From NCBI GenBank assembly GCA_937922435.1, contig CAKZVT010000037.1, positions 1 through 64,000 on the forward strand: 64,000 bases of DNA, given 5' to 3'. The DNA is from an uncultured Prevotella sp. (GTDB lineage: Bacteria > Bacteroidota > Bacteroidia > Bacteroidales > Bacteroidaceae). Below, piece after piece: positions 57,367 to 64,000 of the stretch; within the stretch, counting starts at the first letter, position 1; each line of letters begins with the position of its first letter. Position numbers and translations under genes: made by a program. A model generated the notes under the pieces. It was not told the DNA's origin, did no database searches, and saw nothing but the letters and a program-made list of their open reading frames with translations.

Positions 57367-57565
57367 GTTTAGGCGGATTTGCAATCCGCCTAAATTTACT
57401 ATGAGGATTTGTAATCCGCTTAAACCGCGCATCTATAAGAATATGTCTATATATGAGCGGATTGCAAATCCGCAATTAAGAACCGCCGGATTGCAAATCC
57501 GGCGGAACAAATGCCTTCATTGATAAACTTTTGTATGTCATCCAAACAAACTGCGGATGAACCCC
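57367..57565. repeat. B-type palindromes (B3) with a C element
   Basis: B3 (57367-57512) is the inverse orientation of B1 and B2, with four GGATTTGCAATCC-type cores. A C element follows at 57539-57560. With I4, A13, D and E it fills most of the 976-bp gap between ispG and the GH71/99-like gene; no gene seen. Confidence 0.75.
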
Positions 57566-57695
57566 TTTCGCTTTTTCACTGTACATTTCCAGCCTTTTTA
57601 TCGGCAAAAACGGTTAAATTCACTGTTTGTGCAAATTTAATCGATTTTTAATCGCTGGTTATCCGTTATTTTAGCGGTTTTTTATCGTCGGGGCA

Positions 57696-57703
57696 TAATT
57701 TTG
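57696..57703 (+). promoter_or_regulatory. -7 box upstream of the GH71/99-like gene
   Basis: TAATTTTG, 68 bp before the ATG. No clear -33. Confidence 0.4.
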
Positions 57704-57771
57704 TGCTCCGTAAGCTGTTGACGGCAGCGGCGTAATTATGAAAAACAACCAATAATTAATACAACCAAGCA

Positions 57772-59082
57772 ATGAAGATAAGGACGATTATAGCGGCGGT
57801 GTGCCTCTCTACGGGCATCTGTGCGCAGGCTGCTACGAAGCATGCGCAGCAGACTTCGTACCCGGAGTACAAGGGACTCATCATGGCCGGCTATCAGGGA
57901 TGGTTTCGAGGGCCGCAGGACGGCATGAACCAGGGCTTCGGCCACTACGGCGTAGGCAAGAAGTTTGACGAAGACCACTGCACCATCGACGCCTGGCCCG
58001 ACGTGAGCGAGTACGAGAAAACCTACAAGACCACCTTTAAGCACGCCGACGGCTCGGCGGCGTATGTGTTCAGTTCGGCCGACAAGTCTACCGTAGACCT
58101 GCACTTCAAGTGGATGGCCGAGTACGGACTTGACGGCGTTTTCATGCAGCGTTTCTTCGACTACACGCGTCCCGGGAGCAAGGGCGGCGCGCCCGACAGG
58201 ATACTCGGCTACGCGCTCGAGGCCGCGCAGAAGTATGACAGGGCCATCGCCGTGATGTACGACCTGTCGGGACTGAAGGGCAACGGCGAGGACTGCTCGT
58301 CGGTAATAGCCGACTGGAAGAGGCTTGTCGACGAGCTTCGCGTCACCAATCCCGAGGGGCGCAACACCTATCTGCACCATAACGGCAAGCCGCTGGTGGC
58401 AATATGGGGCGTAGGCTTCCCCGACCGGCCTTACAACATACGCAACATCGGCCTGGAGAGGCTCATCGACTTCCTCAAGAACGACCCCGAATACGGCGGC
58501 TGCGCAGTGATGCTGGGCGTGCCGACGTTCTGGCGCACGCTCGAGGCCGACTGCGTACACGACCCCTACCTGCACACCTTAATCAGGCAGGCCGACATCG
58601 TGCTGCCGTGGACCATACAGCGTTTCTCGCCGCTGCTGCACAACGACATGAACCGCTACCGCGACCTTATAATAGGCGACCTGCGCTGGTGTGAGGACAA
58701 CGGCGTGGCCTACGTACCTGCGGTAACGCCCGGCTTCAGCTGGCACAACTTGAGCAAGAGGGAGTTCCCTGACGACGTAAAGCCCGTGGGCAGCATTCCG
58801 CGCCAGGGCGGACGCTTCTACTGGCAGCAGCTCTCGACGGCCATGCTCGCCGGAGCGGAGATGCTCTACGTGGCCATGTTCGACGAGGTGGACGAGGGAA
58901 CGGCCATCTTCAAGTGTACCGACAATCCTCCGGTAAGCGACAAGGCGAAGTTCATCGACATGGACGGCAAGCCCTCCGACCATTACCTTTGGCTTACGGG
59001 AGAGGCCGCCAGGATGCTGCGCAAGGAAGCTCCGCTAAGCCTCGACATGCCTGTAAGGAACATGGCGGAGAACAAGAAATGA
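57772..59082 (+). CDS. GH71/GH99-like glycoside hydrolase
   Basis: 436 aa with a signal peptide (cleaved near AQA-A); periplasmic or surface. The opening of the barrel, YKGLIMAGYQGWFRGPQDG, and YGLDGVFMQRFFDY match proteins annotated as GH71/99-like in Bacteroidetes. A further conserved stretch is MLYVAMFDEVDEGTAIF near the C-terminus, with acidic residues that could be catalytic. GH99 enzymes are endo-alpha-mannosidases and GH71 are alpha-1,3-glucanases; which applies is not clear. It is followed after 45 bp by an esterase gene. Confidence 0.78.
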   Translation: MKIRTIIAAVCLSTGICAQAATKHAQQTSYPEYKGLIMAGYQGWFRGPQDGMNQGFGHYGVGKKFDEDHCTIDAWPDVSEYEKTYKTTFKHADGSAAYVFSSADKSTVDLHFKWMAEYGLDGVFMQRFFDYTRPGSKGGAPDRILGYALEAAQKYDRAIAVMYDLSGLKGNGEDCSSVIADWKRLVDELRVTNPEGRNTYLHHNGKPLVAIWGVGFPDRPYNIRNIGLERLIDFLKNDPEYGGCAVMLGVPTFWRTLEADCVHDPYLHTLIRQADIVLPWTIQRFSPLLHNDMNRYRDLIIGDLRWCEDNGVAYVPAVTPGFSWHNLSKREFPDDVKPVGSIPRQGGRFYWQQLSTAMLAGAEMLYVAMFDEVDEGTAIFKCTDNPPVSDKAKFIDMDGKPSDHYLWLTGEAARMLRKEAPLSLDMPVRNMAENKK

Positions 59083-59127
59083 GACAATATCATCAAGTAG
59101 CGTAAGAATACCATTAATAAAACATCC

Positions 59128-60537
59128 ATGAAACATTTTAATCACTTCGCCGCCGCGTGCCTGCTATGCTTCACAGGCGCGTGCGGCGAGGCTTCGGCCA
59201 AGGTGAAGCTGCCCGCCCTGTTCTCTGACGGAATGGTGATGCAGCAGCTTAGCAACGCCCCCATATGGGGCGAGAGCGACAAGACGCAAGGCAGCGTCAC
59301 GGTGAAGACATCGTGGAACGGCAAGGAGTACACCGCCGCCATAGGCGAGGACGGCAAGTGGAAGGCTATGGTTGAGACCCCGCGCTTCGGCGGCCCGTAC
59401 CGCATCGAGATAAGCGACGGCGAGCCGCTCACGGTTAACAACGTGCTCGTAGGCGAGGTGTGGCTCTGCTCGGGACAGTCAAACATGGACATGACAATCG
59501 ACGGATGCTACAACGACCCGGTAATAGGCGCGCTCGACGCGGTGGTCACTTCGACCGACAACAATGTGCGCATGTTCACCGTAGACAAGAAGATGGACTC
59601 TAAGCCGCTGGCCGACTGCACCGGCCAATGGCGTGCGGCATCGTCCGAAAACACGCCCCACTTCTCGGCTGCGGCATACTACTTCGCACGCAAAATACGC
59701 CAGGTGCTCGGCGTGCCGGTGGGCATCATACACGCTGCTTACGGCGGTTCGCGCGTCGAGGCGTGGATGAGCGCCGAGGGAGTAGCCCCGTTCAAGGGCA
59801 TGAAGGAGGTGCAGAACGAGTGCATACTGTACAACGGCATGATGGCTCCCATAGTGGGCTATGCCATGCGCGGCTGCCTCTGGTACCAGGGCGAGGCCAA
59901 CATGGACTATCCCGACCTGTACACCAAGCTGCTGCCGGCCATGGTGAAGGACTGGCGCGAGAAGTGGGGGCAGGGTGACTTCCCGTTCTATTACGCGCAA
60001 ATCGCCCCATATAATTATGGTAAGGGCGACGGCATAGGCAAGAACTCGGCCTATCTGCGCGAGGCGCAGACGAAGTGCCTTGACCTAATACCCAACTCGG
60101 GCATGGCCATACTGACCGACATAGGCTATCCGAACACCATCCACCCGATGAAGAAAGAGGAGGTGGGCGACCGCTTCGCATACCTTGCGCTCGGGCGTAC
60201 ATACGGCATGAAGGGTTTTCCCACGAGCGGACCGCTGTTCAAGGAGATGAGCATCAAAGGCAAGGAGGTCACCGTTACGTTCAAGGAGACCGGCCGCGGA
60301 ATGACCTCTTACCGCCAGGACATCAAGGGCTTCGAGGTGGCCGGGGCCGACAAGGTGTTCCATCCGGCGAAGGCGCGGATAAGCGACGACCCGAAGAAGG
60401 TCGTAGTGTGGAGCGACGAAGTGGCTGCTCCCGTAGCCGTGAGGTTCGCCTTCAAGGACTATACAGACTGCAACCTGTTCAACTATGCCGGACTGCCGGC
60501 GTCGTCGTTCCGCACCGACAACTGGGACGACAAATAG
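59128..60537 (+). CDS. Sialate O-acetylesterase-like SGNH hydrolase
   Basis: 469 aa with a signal peptide. The nucleophile Ser is in CSGQSNMDM (GQSNM motif of the SASA family, about residue 118) and the catalytic His is in TIHPMKKEEVG (about residue 340). The domain is split by a GEVWLCSGQ to GCLWYQGEAN arrangement typical of family members. It removes acetyl groups from sialic acids or from plant polysaccharides. Pairing with a glycosidase suggests removal of acetyl groups ahead of glycan cleavage; the substrate is inference. Confidence 0.85.
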   Translation: MKHFNHFAAACLLCFTGACGEASAKVKLPALFSDGMVMQQLSNAPIWGESDKTQGSVTVKTSWNGKEYTAAIGEDGKWKAMVETPRFGGPYRIEISDGEPLTVNNVLVGEVWLCSGQSNMDMTIDGCYNDPVIGALDAVVTSTDNNVRMFTVDKKMDSKPLADCTGQWRAASSENTPHFSAAAYYFARKIRQVLGVPVGIIHAAYGGSRVEAWMSAEGVAPFKGMKEVQNECILYNGMMAPIVGYAMRGCLWYQGEANMDYPDLYTKLLPAMVKDWREKWGQGDFPFYYAQIAPYNYGKGDGIGKNSAYLREAQTKCLDLIPNSGMAILTDIGYPNTIHPMKKEEVGDRFAYLALGRTYGMKGFPTSGPLFKEMSIKGKEVTVTFKETGRGMTSYRQDIKGFEVAGADKVFHPAKARISDDPKKVVVWSDEVAAPVAVRFAFKDYTDCNLFNYAGLPASSFRTDNWDDK

Positions 60538-60597
60538 GCATGGCGCAGCCGTTAGCGCATAGCTGCGCAACGCTTTGATAATCAACTGTTTGTAAAA

Positions 60598-60672
60598 GGC
60601 CGTCTTTCACATTGCGAAAGACGGCCTTTCATCTGCCAATCGATGGCCTTTTGCCGTCCGAAAGACGGCAGA
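60598..60672. repeat. Family A array A14: 22-bp periodic palindromic repeat
   Basis: Cores GGCCGTC, GACGGCC, GATGGCC and GACGGCA start at 60598, 60620, 60642 and 60664, between the convergent esterase and upp genes; the hairpin pair comes first. Confidence 0.8.
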
Positions 60673-60674
60673 TT

Positions 60675-60768
60675 AGTGAAGAGTGAAGAACGAAGAGTGA
60701 AGAATTCAAGTGCCTGCATGATGAGACGGACATTAATTCTTCACTCTTCGTTCTTAACTCTTCACTTA
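60675..60768. repeat. J-type inverted repeat at the upp stop (J2)
   Basis: Arms AGTGAAGAGTGAAGAACG... (60675-60706) and inverted (about 60734-60767), one or two mismatches over about 32 bp. The right arm begins at the upp stop codon (60766-60768). Same units as the miaB insertion. Confidence 0.8.
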
Positions 60769-61425
60769 CACTTTGTCGCCATAGCATAGGTCGCCGGCGT
60801 CGCCGAAGCCCGGCACTATGTATTTGTGCTCGTTCATTCCGGGGTCGATGGCGGCGCACCACACGGTAGTCTTGTCGTCGGGGAACGTGCGTTTGACGTG
60901 CTCCAGACCCTCGGGCGCGGCTATTACGCAGGCCACGTGTATGCGCTTGGGCGTGCCCCTGGTGAGGAACGCCTTGTAGCCCAGCTCCATGGAGCCGCCC
61001 GTAGCCAGCATCGGGTCTACTATAATAAGCGTCTTGCCCTCGACGCTCGGCGTGGCAAGATACTCCACGTGTATGCCCACCTGCGTGTGCTCGTTGTCTG
61101 TGTATTCGCGGTACGCGCTTACGAAGGCGTTGCCCGCGTGGTCGAACACGTTGAGGAAGCCCGCGTGGAACGGCAGTCCGGCGCGGAAGATGGTGGCCAG
61201 CACCACCTTGTCCGCAGGCACGTTGACTTGCGCCGTGCCGAGAGGCGTCTTGACGTCGCGCGTCTCGTAGTCGAGTGTCTTGCTTATTTCGTAGGCCATC
61301 ATCTCGCCCACACGCGTGATGTTGTTGCGGAAGAGCAGGCGGTTCTGCTGGTATCCGCAGTCGCGCATCTCCATCATGTACTGCCCGATGATGGAATTTT
61401 CTTTGCTAAGGTCGATTATCTGCAT
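60766..61425 (-). CDS. upp: Uracil phosphoribosyltransferase
   Basis: 219 aa. It salvages uracil to UMP with PRPP. The PRPP loop IIVDPMLATGGSMELGY lies near residue 136, and the C-terminal uracil-binding segment ends PGFGDAGDLCYG. Its last codon and stop run into repeat J2. Confidence 0.94.
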   Translation of the reverse strand: MQIIDLSKENSIIGQYMMEMRDCGYQQNRLLFRNNITRVGEMMAYEISKTLDYETRDVKTPLGTAQVNVPADKVVLATIFRAGLPFHAGFLNVFDHAGNAFVSAYREYTDNEHTQVGIHVEYLATPSVEGKTLIIVDPMLATGGSMELGYKAFLTRGTPKRIHVACVIAAPEGLEHVKRTFPDDKTTVWCAAIDPGMNEHKYIVPGFGDAGDLCYGDKV

Positions 61426-61454
61426 GGAAAACCAATTACTTTATAGTATGTCTG

Positions 61455-61486
61455 CAAAAGTAAAAATATTTCCTATTTTTTGCAAA
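61455..61486 (-). promoter_or_regulatory. Promoter of upp
   Basis: Minus strand TTTG (61486-61483), 20-bp spacer, TACTTTTG (61462-61455), about 30 bp before the ATG. Confidence 0.6.
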
Positions 61487-61576
61487 GTGAAAGTTGCAAA
61501 AGTACTTCGTGGAGTTTAAATTTTCAATACTTTAACCTAAAAACGGTTATGGTTGGCATTTTTACACGCACGCGAG

Positions 61577-61607
61577 TTTGCCGATACATTAATTTTTAGT
61601 ACCTTTG
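61577..61607 (+). promoter_or_regulatory. Promoter of pckA
   Basis: TTTG at 61577-61580, 19-bp spacer, TACCTTTG at 61600-61607; about 60 bp before the pckA ATG. Confidence 0.65.
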
Positions 61608-61667
61608 CAGGCGGTTTGGGAAACCATGCAGGAAACGGATAAATCACTTTTTAAATACTTCATTAAA

Positions 61668-63272
61668 ATGGCAAATTTAGATTTAAGCAAGTACGGAATC
61701 ACTGACGTGAAGGAAATTCTCCACAATCCGTCTTACGAGGTATTGTTTGAAGAGGAAACAAAAGAAGACCTGACAGGCTATGACAAGGGTCAGGTAACTG
61801 AACTTGGAGCTGTCAACGTGATGACCGGCGTTTACACCGGCCGTTCGCCTAAGGACAAGTTCATCGTGATGGACGAGACTTCAAAGGACACCGTATGGTG
61901 GACTACCGATGAATATAAGAACGACAACAAGCCCGCTTCGCAGGAGGCTTGGGCAGCCGTTAAGGAAATAGCACAGAAGGAACTCTCTGGCAAGAAGCTC
62001 TATGTAATCGACGGCTTCTGCGGTGCCAACAAGGACACACGCATGGCTGTGCGCTTCATCATGGAGGTGGCTTGGCAGGCTCACTTCGTAAAGAACATGT
62101 TTATCCGCCCGACAGAGGAGGAACTGGCAAACTTCGAGCCTGACTTCGTTGTCTACAACGCGTCGAAGGCTAAGGTTGAGAACTGGAAGGAGCTGGGCTT
62201 CAACTCTGAAACGGCTGTTGTGTTCAACGTAACTTCAAAGGAGCAGGTTATCATCAACACATGGTACGGCGGCGAGATGAAGAAGGGTATGTTCTCTATG
62301 ATGAACTACTTTTTGCCGCTCAAGGGCATCGCTTCAATGCACTGCTCTGCAAACTGCGACATGAACGGCGAGAACACCGCTATCTTCTTCGGTCTGTCAG
62401 GCACTGGCAAGACTACCCTTTCAACCGACCCGAAGCGTCTTCTCATCGGCGACGACGAGCACGGATGGGACGACAACGGCGTGTTCAACTTCGAGGGTGG
62501 ATGCTACGCCAAGGTCATCAACCTTGACAAGGAGAGCGAGCCCGACATCTACAACGCAATCAAGCGCGACGCCCTGCTGGAGAACGTTACTGTTGACGCC
62601 AACGGCAAAATCGACTTCAACGACAAGAGCACGACGGAGAACACCCGCGTATCTTACCCGATTTACCACATCAACAACATCGTTAAGCCCATCAGCCACG
62701 CTCCCGCTGCAAAGCAGGTTATCTTCCTGTCGGCTGACGCGTTCGGCGTGCTTCCTCCCGTGTCAATCCTCGACCCCGAGCAGACGAAGTACTACTTCCT
62801 CTCTGGCTTCACAGCCAAGCTCGCAGGAACAGAGCGCGGCATCACCGAGCCTACTCCTACATTCTCTGCTTGCTTCGGCCAGGCATTCCTCGAACTGCAT
62901 CCTACAAAGTACGCAGAGGAGCTGGTAAAGAAGATGGAGAAGAGCGGTGCAAAGGCTTACTTGGTGAACACCGGCTGGAACGGTACAGGCAAGCGTATCT
63001 CTATCCGCGACACTCGCGGTATCATCGACGCCATCCTGAACCACTCGATTGACGCTGCTCCTACGAAGACAATTCCTTACTTCAACTTCGTAGTGCCCAC
63101 GCAGCTTGAGGGCGTTGACCCCAACATCCTCGACCCACGCGACACTTACGCTGACGCAAGCCAGTGGGAAGAGAAGGCAAAGGACCTCGCAAGCCGCTTC
63201 ATCAAGAACTTCAAGAAGTATGAAAGCAACGAGGCCGGCAAGGCTCTCGTAGCTGCAGGCCCGAAGCTCTAA
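61668..63272 (+). CDS. pckA: Phosphoenolpyruvate carboxykinase (ATP)
   Basis: 534 aa from MANLDLSKYGI; codons upstream to 61605 overlap the promoter and begin with TTG, so they are excluded. Kinase loop FFGLSGTGKTTLS (about residue 245) with the metal-binding GDDEHGWDD. It interconverts oxaloacetate and PEP; in fermenting Bacteroidales it usually runs toward oxaloacetate, fixing CO2 for succinate formation (family knowledge). Codon use is strongly biased, in line with high expression. Monocistronic with its own promoter and terminator. Confidence 0.97.
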   Translation: MANLDLSKYGITDVKEILHNPSYEVLFEEETKEDLTGYDKGQVTELGAVNVMTGVYTGRSPKDKFIVMDETSKDTVWWTTDEYKNDNKPASQEAWAAVKEIAQKELSGKKLYVIDGFCGANKDTRMAVRFIMEVAWQAHFVKNMFIRPTEEELANFEPDFVVYNASKAKVENWKELGFNSETAVVFNVTSKEQVIINTWYGGEMKKGMFSMMNYFLPLKGIASMHCSANCDMNGENTAIFFGLSGTGKTTLSTDPKRLLIGDDEHGWDDNGVFNFEGGCYAKVINLDKESEPDIYNAIKRDALLENVTVDANGKIDFNDKSTTENTRVSYPIYHINNIVKPISHAPAAKQVIFLSADAFGVLPPVSILDPEQTKYYFLSGFTAKLAGTERGITEPTPTFSACFGQAFLELHPTKYAEELVKKMEKSGAKAYLVNTGWNGTGKRISIRDTRGIIDAILNHSIDAAPTKTIPYFNFVVPTQLEGVDPNILDPRDTYADASQWEEKAKDLASRFIKNFKKYESNEAGKALVAAGPKL

Positions 63273-63308
63273 GCATGGTTACAATAAGCCTTTGTGCTTG
63301 AAAATAAT

Positions 63309-63351
63309 GCAAGCCCTTGTTCCGGCATATATCGGAGCAAGGGCTTTTTCG
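63309..63351 (+). terminator. Rho-independent terminator of pckA
   Basis: AAGCCCTTGTTCCG and its complement CGGAGCAAGGGCTT around CATATAT, followed by TTTT; about 38 bp after the stop. Confidence 0.85.
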
Positions 63352-63484
63352 TGGCCTGCCGGGTGGTGTGGGCCGAACATAAAAAAGCTTTTAAAAAATC
63401 CTTTTATGTATATAAAAAAGTCCAATTTCTTGGCATTTTAGATAATAAAGGCCGTAAAAGGCGTTTTATTTGAGGAAATCTGAT

Positions 63485-63492
63485 TAAATTTG
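63485..63492 (+). promoter_or_regulatory. -7 box upstream of the DUF6242 gene
   Basis: TAAATTTG, a match to TAnnTTTG, 15 bp before the ATG at 63508. Confidence 0.45.
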
Positions 63493-63507
63493 CAGCTAAA
63501 ATCAAAA

Positions 63508-64000
63508 ATGAGAGAAAGAATGAAACGGATTATCCGGCCTTTCGTCATATTGTTTTCCGCGATGCTCCTTACGGTTTCATGCTTGAGCGGTGACGATTAT
63601 AACGATATAATTTATTATGGTGACACTGCAATAACATCGTTCTCGCTCGGGACGTTGAAGCGCACGATGTGGACGGAAGCGTCTGACGGTTCGGACAGTT
63701 CTTATGTTGCGCAGCTGGATTGCAGTTCATACGCATTCTATATAGACCAGTTCAAGAAGGAAATATACAATCCCGACTCGTTGCCGGTAGGCACGGATGC
63801 GGCTCATGTGCTGTGCAATGTCAGCAGCAAGAACTCGAGCGTGGTGGTAATCGCGTACAAGGATGTCGAGGACAAGGACTCTTTGGTTGTTTACAGCAGT
63901 TCCGACTCGATAGACTTTACCGAGCCGCGCGACTTCCGCGTGTACGCCAACGACGGAACGGCGTACCGCTCGTACACGGTGAAAGTGAACGTGCATAAGG
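63508..64000 (+). CDS. DUF6242-type lipoprotein, 3' end beyond the window
   Basis: Open to the end of the window (164 codons seen). The start is at 63508 or at MKRIIRPF (63520). Lipoprotein signal with LLTVSC. The mature part begins with a run of acidic residues and continues ITSFSLGTLKRTMW, FYIDQFKKEIYNPDSLP and DSIDFTEPRDFRVYANDG, a pattern I recognise from DUF6242 lipoproteins of Bacteroides. Probably outer-membrane anchored; function unknown. Truncated here only by the window boundary. Confidence 0.75.
   Translation, partial: MRERMKRIIRPFVILFSAMLLTVSCLSGDDYNDIIYYGDTAITSFSLGTLKRTMWTEASDGSDSSYVAQLDCSSYAFYIDQFKKEIYNPDSLPVGTDAAHVLCNVSSKNSSVVVIAYKDVEDKDSLVVYSSSDSIDFTEPRDFRVYANDGTAYRSYTVKVNVHK

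Noticed and set aside
62..60672. Family A arrays as CRISPR
   Set aside because: Unit is 22 bp with 7-bp cores and only 4-5 units, spacers are palindromic and similar to each other, and no cas genes are present.
61605..61667. TTG start of pckA upstream of MANLDLS
   Set aside because: The TTG overlaps the -7 promoter box, so it would not be on the transcript.
1..64000. tRNA or rRNA genes
   Set aside because: No cloverleaf with conserved GTTCRA-type arm or rRNA core sequence was noticed in the gaps; this is by eye and a tRNAscan run would be decisive.

Overview
The window is a piece of a Bacteroidales chromosome, most like Prevotellaceae. The evidence is a SecD-SecF fusion, a type III glutamine synthetase, the large three-domain type of IspG, a glnK-amtB-asnB cluster, a GH3 acyl-adenylase family protein, GH92 and GH3 glycosidases, a TorF-type porin, a DUF6242 lipoprotein, and promoters with the Bacteroidetes -7 motif TAnnTTTG. 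Coding DNA is GC-rich and intergenic DNA is AT-rich. I saw no rRNA, tRNA, CRISPR array or complete insertion sequence. Genus level is inference.

Layout. 0.4-5.4 kb: TPR protein, then an envelope operon on the minus strand (msbA, lpxL-type acyltransferase, glycosyltransferase). 6-20 kb: a nitrogen-assimilation island (gltB-gltD, glnN, TorF-like porin, then divergent glnK-amtB-asnB) that imports ammonium, senses nitrogen and fixes ammonia into Gln, Glu and Asn. 20-27 kb: miaB, class A beta-lactamase, DUF3108 protein, Ig-like lipoprotein, GH3-family protein. 27-38 kb: HU, rhomboid, EEP nuclease/phosphatase, secDF, flippase, and a TPR histidine kinase with its LuxR-type regulator. 38-45 kb: bglX and a GH92 alpha-mannosidase, a papain-fold lipoprotein that has lost its catalytic Cys, and a HAD hydrolase. 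45-57 kb: housekeeping genes acpP-fabF-rnc, pdxB, a GT9 heptosyltransferase, rubredoxin, rpoN, a PAP2-like protein, purE and ispG. 57-64 kb: GH71/99-like and SGNH esterase pair, upp, pckA, and the start of a DUF6242 lipoprotein cut by the window end.

The most unusual content is intergenic. Fourteen arrays share an exact 22-bp period, with 7-bp GGCCGTC/GACGGCC cores and palindromic 15-bp spacers (called family A here). There is one array in most of the larger intergenic gaps, and most contain a bidirectional-terminator-like hairpin. A second class (families D, F, I, J, K, L) consists of short-unit repeats that begin at or just after stop codons. Several of these fold into perfect 25-44 bp inverted repeats whose two arms match each other better than they match other copies. 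Further families are B (GGATTTGCAATCC palindromes), C (about 25-bp inverted ends bracketing other repeats), E (MITE-like), H (GGCTTAT/GGCCCAT) and M. In three genes repeat DNA is read in frame: inside miaB, at the beta-lactamase C-terminus, and at the N-terminus of the Ig-like lipoprotein.

At least three genes (response regulator, papain-like lipoprotein, rpoN) have the -7 box only 5-7 nt before their ATG, which suggests leaderless mRNAs. rnc carries a 17-bp hairpin with a GCAA tetraloop inside its first codons.
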